Source: Thereva unica (taxonomy: Eukaryota > Arthropoda > Insecta > Diptera > Therevidae). From it: 64,000 nucleotides of DNA. Shown here in pieces: positions 10,961 through 21,439 of this stretch. Numbering within the stretch: position 1 is the stretch's first letter; the number at the start of each line of letters is the position of its first letter. The notes under the pieces were generated by a model. It did not search any database and was not told the DNA's origin. It worked only from the letters and a program-made list of their open reading frames with translations. Position numbers and translations under genes: made by a program. Location: NCBI GenBank assembly GCA_949987705.1, contig OX465283.1, forward strand, positions 92,615,813 through 92,679,812, read 5' to 3'.

Positions 10961-12316
10961 CATTCGAAAATTCAGCCAGCTGCGCAGACTTGGCAGTTTC
11001 GCAGAATTGGCTGCAGGATATACAAGGTGTATTAACGAGTATATCGGGACGCCTGGCTATGGATAGGTTTTGGATAGACGAGCAAAATATTATATGTGTG
11101 GTGGGGGGAAATCGTAACGGTTTAGTCGCTGGGGCGTTTCGAATTTTTTTTTTTTTGTAAAAGTTTACATATCATCCTGTATTTTTGTAACCACTTAGCC
11201 TACGCGCATGAGCAAAATACCAGTGAACGCAGAATGGTGAAATTGGCTTTATGTCGTCCTTTTTTAATACTTTTTCACCTTAGTCCAGGCGCTAGAGCCG
11301 TGAAACCTATAACTTTTGGTTTTGGCATGATGTAACGGACTTTTTTGGTGGAATCGGTCAGAAATGATATCCTCAACAATATTTAGGGGGTGGGAAAACT
11401 TTTGGTAGCCCAAAAACTGAAAAGTTCACTAAAAATGCCCTGTTTTTTGGCCTTTCTTGTTAAATATCTCTTAACGAAGGCTTCTAGGCGAAAAATTTGT
11501 TGAGCAAGTTTTGTTCGTTATTAGATTTGCTAAAACTTACCCTAAGGTGGATTTTTGAAATTTGAATTTCTGCATTGCAAAATAGCCGAAAACCGCGAAA
11601 AAAGTACCTCACTTTAAAGTTAGCACAAGGAAAGGAGAGACCATTATCTTCCAATTTAATTTTGGAATTAAATAGTTAAAGGCATGATTAACTTATATCC
11701 AAAACCCGATCACGGTCGGTGAAATAGTTTTTGCATAATGAATTTTGCAATTAAGTGAATTTAAAAAGTTAAATTTGTTACTGCGCTAAAAGAAAAACTC
11801 CCATGTTGGTCCTGATTTTTTTACGTATGCTCTAAGACTCCAATCATTAAAATTCTGGTTTTTAAATTTTTTTTATGGTTTTTATTTTTTTTTAAGATGT
11901 TTGGCAAAAAACTGCAACTAAAGCGTTTTTTCCACAAAAATTGCTAACTCGGCGACGCCAGGAATACTAGGCGCCCCACATGAAGTTAAGCCGGCTCTAC
12001 ACGATGCTCTATGAACACTCCCCAACGTTGGACACTTGATGGTAGGACACATCGAGTGGCCGATGCTCGAACTACGAGTGTCCAATGCCAAGCGTCCAAT
12101 GTTCGTGTTTGGATATGTTCGGGCTGATGCCGATGTTGATTCAATCGTTAGAAGCCAACATTCGATTGAAACGTTCACAGCATCGTGTAGAGCTGAATTT
12201 GACACATTTCGACGATTTGTTCAAAATTAAGTTAGTCGAAATCGAGCCATCCAAAAAAAATTGGAAATAATTAATAACTAGTTGGGAGGTGAGTTTGACC
12301 CCTTCAGTCCACACGA
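10961..12316. other. Unassigned region with one small inverted-repeat element
   Basis: No gene seen. The only clear structure is the 200-bp inverted-repeat element at 11994-12193, listed separately. Positions 12274-12316 are similar, inverted, to 28501-28545 outside the second TTAA repeat copy, so that repeat may extend beyond its apparent TTAA edge. Confidence 0.45.
11994..12193. mobile_element. Small inverted-repeat element (MITE-like)
   Basis: GCTCTACACGATGCT at 11994 is mirrored by an inverted copy ending at 12193, with similarity extending some 25 bp inward. The body is 200 bp and non-coding. The target duplication is unclear. Confidence 0.6.
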
Positions 12317-13602
12317 TTAACTTCCCAGTATGATGGACGAAGATGGAATAAACTGACTTCTTACAAAATAGTTATACGTTTAGCACTGGTGGAAAATTGG
12401 CTAGTATCGGAACTGATGACAAAGCAATTCCGAGAGAAGCTAACTAGAATAGTAGTAAATCCACAAGATTTTTCTAGAGAATTTGTTTTTCCTGAACGTT
12501 AGCACACAAACATTTCCTCCGTATTTCATTCGCTGCACTAAAACGGGTGTTCCCGTTTCGTATTGAGCGTGCTGAAGCGCCGTTGACAAACTGAGAAGCG
12601 AATGACTTTATTTGGATATTCCAAAGCTTTCCGGATATATTAGCAAAACTGTAACTGTTAAGTACTTGTCAGACTTGACCAAAAAGAACAAATTTGGCGG
12701 TAACTATCGGAAATCCCGGGATGAACCGCAATTTCCTAAAACTGTATCAAGCGTAGAAAACAATTCCCCGCCAAAAAGTGCTAATCCAAGGTTTGAAAAA
12801 TCGCGCTGTTTGTAGAGGGTAACGAAATTTTTGCATGATTTTGAAAGGTTGTCGGATTTTGACAAGTGATGTTTTGATCGAAGGCTCTCGCTGTGCAGAA
12901 CCCAAAAAAGATCACTTCGTTTAGAACGGGCCTCATTCCATCGAGTTTATTAGATATTAGTAAAACTTGTCAATTTAAGGTCTTTCTGATAATTAGTCGA
13001 AGTTTTTCTGTTTAAACAAAAAAGGCCCGACCGAATATTATGAAATTTTTTTCTGAGCATTTCTTCGTTAGTATTCTTTTTTCGTCATCTGAATGAAGTC
13101 GATATAGTTTTTAGTTCGCGCGGTATCGTGCAGATACAAAAATCATAAACGTCGTTTAAACAAAAAAACGGTTTGACCGAATTTTATGAAAATCTTTTCA
13201 GATCATATTTTGGTTAATACTCTTCGAACGGCACGTCAACTAAATCGATATCTTTTATAGTTCGGCCGATATCGTGAAGGTACAAAAATCACTTATGTCA
13301 CTTAAACCAAAAAACCGCTGGACCGAATATTATAAAAATCTTTTCAGATTATATTGTCGCTAATACGCTTCAAACGGCATTTCAAGTAAGTCGATATCTT
13401 TCGTGGTTCGGGCGATATCGTGCGGGTACAAAAATCACTTACGCCGCTTAAACAAAAAAAACGGCTCGACCGAATTTTATGAAAATCTTTTCAGATCATA
13501 TTTCGGTTAATACTCTTCGAACGACACCTCAACGAAGTCGATATCTTTTTTGGTTCGCGCGATATCGTGCAGGAAAAAATGACCACATCCGTACGCACAT
13601 AC

Positions 13603-13652
<50 letters not shown>

Positions 13653-13766
13653 CCTCCCAATTTTTTGGTTGAAATGCTCCTGGGACCTTAAAAGATGAAA
13701 ATACGTCGAAAATTTCGATTTCGATTTTCGGACCGATTACAATAACTTCCTATACTGGGAAGTTAA
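12317..13766 (+). repeat. TTAA-flanked repeat, copy 1, with internal tandem array and (CA)n
   Basis: TTAA followed by CTTCCCAGTAT (12317) is mirrored by ATACTGGGAAG followed by TTAA (ending 13766), the target-site pattern of piggyBac-type transposons. Internally, about 13011-13600 holds four diverged units of roughly 147 bp, each with a GTTTAAAC-like start, GACCGAAT and GATATCGTGC-like motifs, followed by a (CA)n tract. No transposase is present. Similarity to copy 2 extends outside the left TTAA, so the true boundary is uncertain. Confidence 0.65.
13604..13650 (+). repeat. (CA)n microsatellite
   Basis: About 23 dinucleotide units at the distal end of the 147-bp array. The inverted repeat copy has a (TG)n tract at the equivalent place (27281-27308), so the tract travels with the family and varies in length. 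Confidence 0.95.
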
Positions 13767-14394
13767 AAATTCATTAGAAAATCCAAAAATTGATTAAATA
13801 TGAATAATCGCATTGAAATAAATCCAATTTAGAAGTTGCTAGTCACGCCTAACTTGAACATAAAATATCTAATTAGTTAAAGAACTTGGTCATGAACCGA
13901 ATGAATATAATCGTCAATGTTTTTTGGGGTACATGTGACTGTGGCGCCCTCATTGATCAAACGAAAATTGACAACACGGAGTTTATACTCCTTGTATAGT
14001 CTCCATGTCTTCACCTTTGGGGGCACTTCTTCAGGCATTCACAGTGAGATCTTGATGCTTTTGGTTATGTCAGGTTCTGTATATTTGGCATAATTCGTGA
14101 TTGTATCTTCTTCTCCAGACACCCTCTTCTTTTACTGCGCATGTGATCCTGCGGAGAATTTTTTTTTTCGTAGCTTTCGAGGACCTGCTCGTCATGCCCA
14201 GTAAGGTTCCGCCGATCCATACATCAGAACTGGTTTATTACTGTTTTGTAAAATTTAAATTTGATGGTCCGGCTTATACTTTTTGATTATATCATTAGCA
14301 TATGCCATTAGTTGAATAGAATTGTTTGGAATTGTCCCTCTGGTGTCAATGCGCGGCTGCCGGAGCGCGATTTGTAATAAGATTTGAAATAGTA
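13767..14394 (-). repeat. Decayed LINE-B-type 3' fragment and unassigned DNA
   Basis: On the minus strand at about 14290-14140 there is a weak RTE-like ORF2 C-terminal signature (KFYKTVI, DEQVLESYEKK) with stops and frame changes. The rest to 14394 is unrecognised. Confidence 0.4.
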
Positions 14395-15392
14395 AGCAGG
14401 ATCAAGCATTGCGAACATTAAAAAATAATAATGCATCAGGGGCTGACAGCATGCCTACAGGACTCATTAAGTAAGACGGAGTGGAAATTATCCAAAAACT
14501 GCATGAAGTAAGTGGAAATTTGCAGACGGAAAGAAATGCCTGATGAGTGGAACGAAGGCATAGTATGTCCCTTACACAAAAAAGGAGACCCTCTATCTTG
14601 CATGCAGGAATAACGCTATTGAGTTCAACATATAAAGTTTTTTCGCGTGTACTCTATAACAAACTACAACCATAACGGGGAAAGAGTACTACGGGAGTAT
14701 CAACGCGGTTTTCGTGCTGGAATATCCACAACACACAAGCTATTTGTACTCAAAGAAACCCTAGAAAAGGTTGTTGAATTTAACATAAACAATGTTATTC
14801 ATCGACTACAAATATGCTTACGATAGTGTGAACCGTATAATGAGTTATTTGATGCTATGGAGCAGCTCGGAATACCAAAACACCTTGTAAAACTGACACA
14901 AATCTCGATGAAAGATGCAAGGTGTATAGTCAGAATTGATGGTGAATTATCTCCACCCCCCAGAACGAGTAGCGCAAGCTGACGCACTCTCCTGCTTGCT
15001 ATTCTAGGTGGCCCAAGAAAAACATTAAAAGATGCATCGATTAACACATCAGGGTGTACCTTTGATAGGTCAGTGCAAATATTAGTTTTTGCCGACAATA
15101 TTGCTATCCTTGGAAGATCATTTGAGAGCATCAAGGAGAAATTCGCAGCACTTGAGCAAGCCGCAAAAAAACCGGTTTGGAAATAAACGAGCACAAATGT
15201 ATATGTGCACAAAAAACGCCAGAAATAGCAGACAAAATATAACGATCGCCACCTACAATATAGAAGCCGTGGATAGGTACATGCGTATATCTAGGCACGA
15301 TTATAACAAAGGAAATGATACTTCGGCAGAAATCAGAAGACGAATAGCACTGGCTAATAAATGCTACTTTAATCTACGCAAGCATGTGACGT
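14395..15392 (+). pseudogene. LINE-B reverse transcriptase, 5' segment
   Basis: A decayed RTE-like ORF2 in several frames. It reads NNNASGADSMPTGLIK, then KMPDEWNEGIVCPLHKKGD, LLSSTYKVFSRVL, YQRGFRAGIST, then a palm remnant with FADNIAILGRS (YADD-equivalent region, about 15085-15115), and IRRRIALANKCYFNLRKHV near 15330-15385. It stops at the LINE-A insertion (TSD 15384-15392) and resumes at 23951. The many frameshifts show it is old. Confidence 0.8.
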
Positions 15393-15675
15393 GGGGGCGA
15401 ACGGCTAACAAAGACCTTGGAAGGTGGTGACACCCGATTTGTCACTACTGTAAAAATCCGAGAAGATCCACTGCATACAAACACCTAGCAGACCTGTTAG
15501 CAAGTCCTAATCCCACCTCCCCGCGGTGCCCCCTGGGGTACTTCTTCGGAAGGAGCTAACGGGAGACGGGCGAATGGCGAGCTCTCTGCGCCACAAAACA
15601 GAGTTTTAAGTCGGTTGGGCTGAGGGTTAGCAACCCGCTCCCATAAAAAACACCATTGCTACGAATCGGCAAACA

Positions 15676-16163
15676 ATGCCTCGGAACCGGATGGACAACA
15701 CGACGACGACCTTTGCTTTTCGAACAAGGACACGAATCGGATCACGGAATGTGAGAACAATGCTTGCTGAGGGACGGCTGGATGAAGTCCTCAACGAGAT
15801 GAATCGATATAAAATCAAGATCATGGGACTTAGCGAGACCAGATGGCCCGATGCGGGGGAACATATCCGCCCAAATGGTGAGTCCTTCTTATATTCTGGG
15901 AGAAATGAAACTGAAAGCCGTAGGAGTGGCGTTGGCGTAATACTCACCAAAGAAGCCAGGTCCAGCCTCATTAGCTGGTCACCAGTTTCTGAGAGGATTA
16001 TTACCGTGCGCCTGCGTACCAGGCTAAGAAGTACTACGGTAGTCCAATGCTATGCTCCAACTGAAGACGCAGAAGATGACATCAAAGACGAGTTCTATAT
16101 GCGACTGAATGAGGTTTTTCGCTCTATTCCAAGGGGAGACATCATTGTATTAATGGGTGACTT
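15676..16163 (+). CDS. LINE-A ORF, N-terminal part (endonuclease)
   Basis: Start of the LINE-A polyprotein: an apurinic-like endonuclease that nicks the target DNA to prime reverse transcription. Visible motifs are the opening strand (IGSRNVRTM), the catalytic glutamate in MGLSETRW (about residue 53) and MGDF at the break (about residue 160). The ATG at 15676 matches the start of the equivalent gene in copy 2 (57994). The gene is cut between bases 16163 and 16164 by the LTR element. The reading frame resumes at 21440 without loss: the two parts total 2976 bp, 992 codons including the stop. Copy 2 has SWNVRT where this copy has SRNVRT, a change at a normally conserved asparagine neighbourhood. 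Confidence 0.88.
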
Positions 16164-16547
16164 TATTGGGGCCTCTTCCCAATATTAGTTTCTATTTTGT
16201 ATCCAAAGTAATTCACAAAACGCTTGAAGTTATTGAACTTTATTTTGTACACACTTTTATTATTTTGTACACCAAGTTTTATTCTATTCTTATTAATTAA
16301 CAATTTTATTTATGTTATTTACAGGTACTATTAGTTTTCTTTATTGATCCTTTTAACTTTTTTTTATTTAAAATGACGCGATAAAATACTTATATTTTTC
16401 TCTGATATTTATTTTAGTTTTCACTGACAACTGACAACTAATTAGATTTTATTTTTTTTCTCATTACTTAGCCTCAGTCGATTATGTTTTTCGAAACATA
16501 TCTCCTTAGCTAAGTAAACCCGGAAGTAGTAGGACGATGTCCCTACA
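16164..16547 (-). repeat. 3' LTR of the CsRn1-like element
   Basis: 384 bp. In element orientation it starts TGTAGGGAC and ends GGCCCCAATA. It is apparently identical to the 5' LTR. Confidence 0.93.
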
Positions 16548-16560
16548 TACTCCCCTCCCA
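16548..16560 (-). promoter_or_regulatory. Polypurine tract of the CsRn1-like element
   Basis: In element orientation GGGAGGGGAG lies within 3 bases of the 3' LTR, the expected primer for plus-strand DNA synthesis. Confidence 0.8.
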
Positions 16561-16568
16561 GCGTAGCG

Positions 16569-17480
16569 TTACATGAAGTGTACCGAGCGAATTGATGCTG
16601 CTTCAACGTCTCGGTCACACTCAAAAGCAGGTTTCAGTCGATCGATACTTATTGACTTATTTGTGTCATTTATGTTGACAACGAAATGTTTACGTAATCT
16701 TTTGATTACTTTGAATGGCCCTTCGTATGGTGTTTCAAAAGGCCGTCTGACGCGATCGGTACGTATGAAAACGTAGTTCGCGTTCTCTAAGGCGTTCGGC
16801 ACGTACACATCCTTCTGTGCGGTTTGTCGGGGTTGTGTTGCCGCCAGACTTTTCATGTGTGTGCGAAGACTTGTTAGAAATTCTGAGTGCTCTATCGGAT
16901 TCTCATCCGTTGGGATGGAAATCGAATTGGGGAGTCTCAGATTCTGTCCATAGACAAGTTCTGCTGGTGAGCATTGTAAATCGGCTTTAATTGCCGAGCG
17001 AATACCTAATAAGACAAAGGGCAAATCCTCACTCCAATGAGTAGTGTTGTCCCTTGCCATTAAGGCCGCTTTCAGTTGTCTATGGAATCGCTCTACCATC
17101 CCATTTGCTTGTGGATGGTAGGCGGTGGTACGTATCCTATGCGTACCTAGAAGTCTTGTGACTTCATTGAATAATTTCGATTCAAATTGCGACCCTTGAT
17201 CTGTTGTAATTTCAAGTGGTGCGCCAAATCTTGGGACATACTCGGTGACAAAATGTTTGGCCACCGTAGTAGCAGAGATGTCTCGCATTGGATATGCCTC
17301 CGGCCATCTCGTAAATCGGTCTACGATTGTTAGGATGTATGAATATCCTCGAGATGGGGGCAATGGTCCAACAATATCCATATGGATATGTTCAAATCTA
17401 TTATTTGGTATGTTAAAAGCTTCATGTGGAGACTTGGTATGTCTCGAAACTTTAGATTTTTGGCAACCTATGCAGGATCT
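16569..17480 (-). pseudogene. Pol, integrase part (frame-shifted from the rest of pol)
   Basis: The integrase core that joins the DNA copy to the target. The frame carries the CxxC half of the zinc finger (17474-17465), then the catalytic triad: D in MDIVGP (start of the 270-codon stretch at 17381), D in TDQGSQF, and E in MVERFHRQ, with the usual spacing of about 35 residues between the last two. A basic C-terminal domain ends near the purine tract. This frame differs from the RT frame. The HH half of the zinc finger lies upstream in the other frame, so this copy has a frameshift in the finger. Confidence 0.85.
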
Positions 17481-19611
17481 AGACCAGTTGTTACAGTCTT
17501 TATTGATCGCTGGCCAAAAATATTTTTTAGTAATAGCTTGCCTTGATGCGACAAGCTATGTTCAGCATTAAATGCTAATTTTCTTAATGATGAAGGTATG
17601 TATGGGCGTAATGTACCCGTGCTAATCTCACACCAAACTTCATGAGTTGTGAAAGGGATTGGTGTGAGTATTAGTTTTACCTTTGAGCTACTACTGGGAT
17701 GCTCTTGGAGTCGTTGTAACTCTTTGTCACCTTCTTGTGCTTTCGCCAGATATGGCAAATCGAAGGTGATTGTGTCAACGTTGTCGGCCGCTAATGAGCG
17801 AGATAAATAATCTGCGACAACGTTTTGTTTCCCAGAGACATGTCTGATGTCTGTTGTGAACTGGGAAATTAGGCTCAGGTGTCTTGTTTGGCGGGGAGAT
17901 CTTTCGGTTTTTGTGTGAAGGGCATGTATTAAAGGTTTGTGGTCAGTGTAGACCACGAAATTTCTTCCTTCAACAAAGTACCGAAAATGTTTTATTGCTG
18001 CGAAGATTGCGAGTAGTTCGCGATCAAATGCAGAATAGTTTCGTTCAGCAGATGATAGCTTCTTGGAAAAGAAAGCTAATGGTTGCCATCTGTGACCGTT
18101 AAATTGTTCCAGCACAGCTCCGATAGCAAAATCGGAAGCGTCAGTTGTGACGCTATATTTAGCATCCTCTAGTGGATGTATCAGCATTACTGCTGCAGCC
18201 ATTGCGGCTTTCACGTCGAGGAATGCTTGTTGGCATTCTGCGGGCCAAGGAAGTTGTTCCTTATTTTTTGTTGTTGATGAACAATTGAGGAGTTCCCTCA
18301 AGTGTTCATTGATCGGTACTAGCAGTTGTGCTAGTTTAGGAATAAATCGGTGATAAAAGTTCACCATTCCTACAAATTTTTGTATTTGTTTGACTGTTGT
18401 TGGAGTTGTGAGGTCACTAATTGCTTGGACTCGTTCGGGTGATGGAAGGATTCCATCCTTGCCGATACTATGTCCCAAAAAGTTGATCTCACTGACCCCA
18501 AAAACGCATTTTGATAATTTTATTGTTAAACCAAAATTATCAAGGCGTTTAAACAGTAATTCGAGGTGAGTGAGATGCTCATCCTCGGATTTACTAGCGA
18601 TAAGTATATCGTCTAGATAGACATAAACGAAGTCTAAGTCTCTTGTGACTTCGTTCATAAATCTTTGAAATGACTGGGCTGCATTTCTTAACCCAAATGG
18701 CATGCGAGTAAACTCAAACAGACCAAAAGGTGTTATTATGGCAGTCTTATGCACGTCTTCTTGTGCAATGGGGATGTTATGATACGCACGTACCAAATCC
18801 ACCTTCGAAAATATCGTGCATCCGTGAAGGTTCACAGAAAAATTGTGAATGTGCGGGATTGGATATCTATCCGGCACTGTGACTGCATTAAGGCGACGGT
18901 AGTCGCCGCATGGCCTCCAATCATTTGTATCCCGTTTAGGGACCAGATGAAGTGGAGATGCTGCGGGAGACGACGATGGTCGACAAATCCCTAGTTGAAC
19001 CATATGTTCAAACTCCAATTTCGCCACCTTGAGCTTCTCAGGATGAAGTCTACGAGCGGTAACGAAAGGTAATTGCCCATTAGTAACAATGTGGTGTTGC
19101 ACATTGTGTTTAACCGGTAGGTTAAAATTTGGTGGTTGTGTTAATGAAGCGTACTTCATTAACAATACTTTATATTTGCCAAGATGTTGGCATTCAAAGC
19201 TCTCGAGTACATACTCACCAGTTGCACAGGCGTCAGTCCGAAGACTGGTCTGTGAGTCAACTAATTCTCGCTTTTTGAAGTCGAGGATGAGTTCGAACTT
19301 TGTTAGAAAGTCCGCACCGAGTATAGCTTTGCTGGTGTTGGCTATGATGAAGTTGTGGATGAACCGTCGGCGAAGACCTAGGTTCAGTTCCAGCAACTTC
19401 GCGCCAAAAGTTTGGATCGTGGATTCATTTGCGGCCCGCAGAAGCAAATTAGGGCATGTTGTTTGTACCCTAAACGTGTGCTTGGGAACTAATGATATGT
19501 CCGCGCCAGAATCGATTAAAAAATCGAGCTGGTTGTGCTGGTCGCGGACAAATAATCTGCACGAGCGTCTCTGCTGAGAGACGCTCGCGGATGTGGCGAC
19601 TCCCCGCCAAT
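17468..19611 (-). CDS. Pol: protease, reverse transcriptase, RNase H
   Basis: Main pol frame of the CsRn1-like element. Continuing in the -1 frame from gag, it has an aspartic protease with DSGAD at 19513-19499 and the flap-side ILGADFL. The RT follows, with conserved blocks [23 protein letters not shown] and the catalytic YLDD, then the connection, then RNase H ([40 protein letters not shown]). It ends in the integrase zinc finger (AEHSLSH) at a premature stop at 17468 caused by a frameshift. No ATG is needed, because expression is predicted to come by frameshifting from gag. Confidence 0.9.
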
Positions 19612-19621
19612 TTAATTTTTT
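19562..19621 (-). promoter_or_regulatory. Predicted -1 ribosomal frameshift signal between gag and pol
   Basis: In element orientation the gag frame reads A AAA AAT (19621-19615), a canonical slippery heptamer, directly before the gag stop TAA (19614-19612). Five bases later comes a hairpin with a 5-bp stem (19609-19605 with 19598-19594). Further on is a perfect 11-bp stem with a 4-base loop (19587-19577 with 19572-19562). Pol lies in the -1 frame, as this signal requires. Frameshifting itself is an inference. Confidence 0.75.
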
Positions 19622-20598
19622 GTATGCTTGGCCCCCTTCATCTTGCGGTCCTTCTTGGCTGTAGAGCCCGGACCCTTAAATGCGCAAGGTGGGGTGCACC
19701 GTTCTGCCCCACTACCGTAGCGGTAGTGGTAGTAGCAGAGCGTCCCCGGTAGCGCTTGTGCAGATGAAGGTTTGGGTTTGGTGGAGTTACTGGTCCCCGC
19801 TGATGGCGCCTTTGGTTGACGAACCGGTGATCGGCCCCATTGCCGTGGACCAGCAGACCCTCTCGCCGACTCCTGGCCCTGGCCTTGCCCTCTCCCCTAC
19901 ACAAGTGTTCGCAATTGCTGCACGTCGCGTTGGAGAGACTGCACGGCCCGCTCCAGGGACGACGAGTTTCTCACCTCTGACACCTGAGCTTGTGTGGATT
20001 GGTGAGATGTCACTTCCCACACTTTGTCTGCCAATTTAGACAGTTGCCCCAGAGTCTGGTCTGAGGACGCAGCGAGCACCACTTGTATGTCTTTGGGAAG
20101 ACGCCGTTCCCAAAGACCCCTGATGAGTCCCTCGCTCTCGCCAAGGCTGTCCCCAGCCAGACTCTGTAAACCCCTTAAAAAGTCTGAGGGTTTTCTATCA
20201 CCGGGCTCATGCGCCGCCAGCAGCTGCTCGAGGCGGTTTCTCGTCGATAACCCGTATCGCTCGAGCAACAACCTCTTAGCATCAGCATAGCTGGCTAAGC
20301 TGAGGTCGGGGAAATTGTGTAGTAATATTTTCGCGGCATCGGTGGGCAATGCCGCGACGATATGGGATAACTTCTGTTTGTCAGACGTTATCCCGTTTAG
20401 GCCGAATTGGGCCTCAGTCTGGTAGAACCAGACTGCCGGATCAGCTGGTTGAAACTCGGGCAGACTGACTCTCGTAGTGGAAGCCACGTCTATCTCTGCC
20501 CGGGCCCTGCGTCCACTCGGCAGCCCCTCCTCCAGGCTGGGCAAAGAATCATCCATATCTAGGATAAAGGAGTTGTCCAAATAATTTTCCCGTTGCAT
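19612..20598 (-). CDS. Gag of the CsRn1-like element, with an in-frame amber codon
   Basis: Structural protein expected to form the retrotransposon particle. From the ATG at 20598 the first 233 codons hold the capsid-like region ([39 protein letters not shown]). A TAG at 19899-19897 interrupts. The same frame then continues through a Gly/Gln/Ser-rich stretch into the CHCC-type zinc finger ([14 protein letters not shown], about 19730-19685) that is characteristic of CsRn1 relatives, and stops at 19612. The amber codon is either a nonsense mutation or a read-through site. Its context (TAG GGG) does not decide. Confidence 0.85.
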
Positions 20599-21051
20599 GT
20601 TTAGCTCTTAACGGAAAACGTACTCCAGAAAAAAAATATGAATCGATATCACCAGACGAAAACAAAATAGCCAGCAGAAAACAAAACTAAACAGGAAAAC
20701 CAAAACAAGGTCAACCTCACTTCTTCAATATAATCCACAATTCAAAGGAGCAAAGAATCAATAAATGTCTATAATTAATCACCAATTTAAATATAATAAT
20801 TTGTAAATCAATTATATGTATATATATATTTAGATAATAATTTTTAAAATCAATTATATGTATATTGTATTTAGTTTTTATTCTCCAAAATTAAAATTTA
20901 AATTAAGGACTTATCTTATTTCTTCTTTCTTCTTTCTTCTTTCTTCTTTCTTCTTTCTTCTTTCTTCTTTCTTCTTTCTTCTTTCTTCTTTCTTCTTTTC
21001 TTTCGCTATCTTGTAGCTCTTCGGGTTCTTCTGTTCTTCGGGGTCACCACT
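20599..21051 (-). other. Leader region of the CsRn1-like element with a heptamer repeat
   Basis: Non-coding leader between the 5' LTR and gag. Positions about 20919-20999 are a pure TTCTTTC tandem repeat of period 7 (about 11 copies; GAAAGAA in element orientation), preceded by AT-rich DNA. The primer site lies at its far end. Confidence 0.85.
21038..21049 (-). promoter_or_regulatory. tRNA-Trp primer binding site
   Basis: In element orientation TGGTGACCCCGA begins 2 bases after the 5' LTR. It is complementary to the 12 terminal bases of eukaryotic tRNA-Trp including CCA. Matching stops after base 12, unlike the 18-base match in the BEL element at 53829. Confidence 0.85.
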
Positions 21052-21435
21052 TATTGGGGCCTCTTCCCAATATTAGTTTCTATTTTGTATCCAAAGTAAT
21101 TCACAAAACGCTTGAAGTTATTGAACTTTATTTTGTACACACTTTTATTATTTTGTACACCAAGTTTTATTCTATTCTTATTAATTAACAATTTTATTTA
21201 TGTTATTTACAGGTACTATTAGTTTTCTTTATTGATCCTTTTAACTTTTTTTTATTTAAAATGACGCGATAAAATACTTATATTTTTCTCTGATATTTAT
21301 TTTAGTTTTCACTGACAACTGACAACTAATTAGATTTTATTTTTTTTCTCATTACTTAGCCTCAGTCGATTATGTTTTTCGAAACATATCTCCTTAGCTA
21401 AGTAAACCCGGAAGTAGTAGGACGATGTCCCTACA
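21052..21435 (-). repeat. 5' LTR of the CsRn1-like element
   Basis: 384 bp, apparently identical to the 3' LTR at 16164-16547. The target duplication ACTT follows at 21436. Confidence 0.93.
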
Positions 21436-21439
21436 ACTT

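Larger units (their letters stand above)
16164..21435 (-). mobile_element. Ty3/gypsy LTR retrotransposon, CsRn1/Kabuki type
   Basis: A complete 5272-bp element on the minus strand. Its two 384-bp LTRs (16164-16547 and 21052-21435) look identical base for base, and a 4-bp target duplication ACTT lies at 16160-16163 and 21436-21439. The order from the 5' LTR is primer site, leader, gag, protease, RT, RNase H, integrase, purine tract, 3' LTR. The tRNA-Trp primer site, the CHCC Gag finger and the Gag sequence style point to the CsRn1 clade (established trait of that clade; assignment here is mine). Identical LTRs indicate very recent insertion. Confidence 0.93.

Noticed and set aside
13479..13691. 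Open frame with a His/Thr run
   Set aside because: It is the translated (CA)n microsatellite within the TTAA repeat.
20919..20999. Regular repeat considered as a CRISPR-like array
   Set aside because: It is a simple 7-bp tandem repeat without spacers, inside a retrotransposon leader in a eukaryotic genome.
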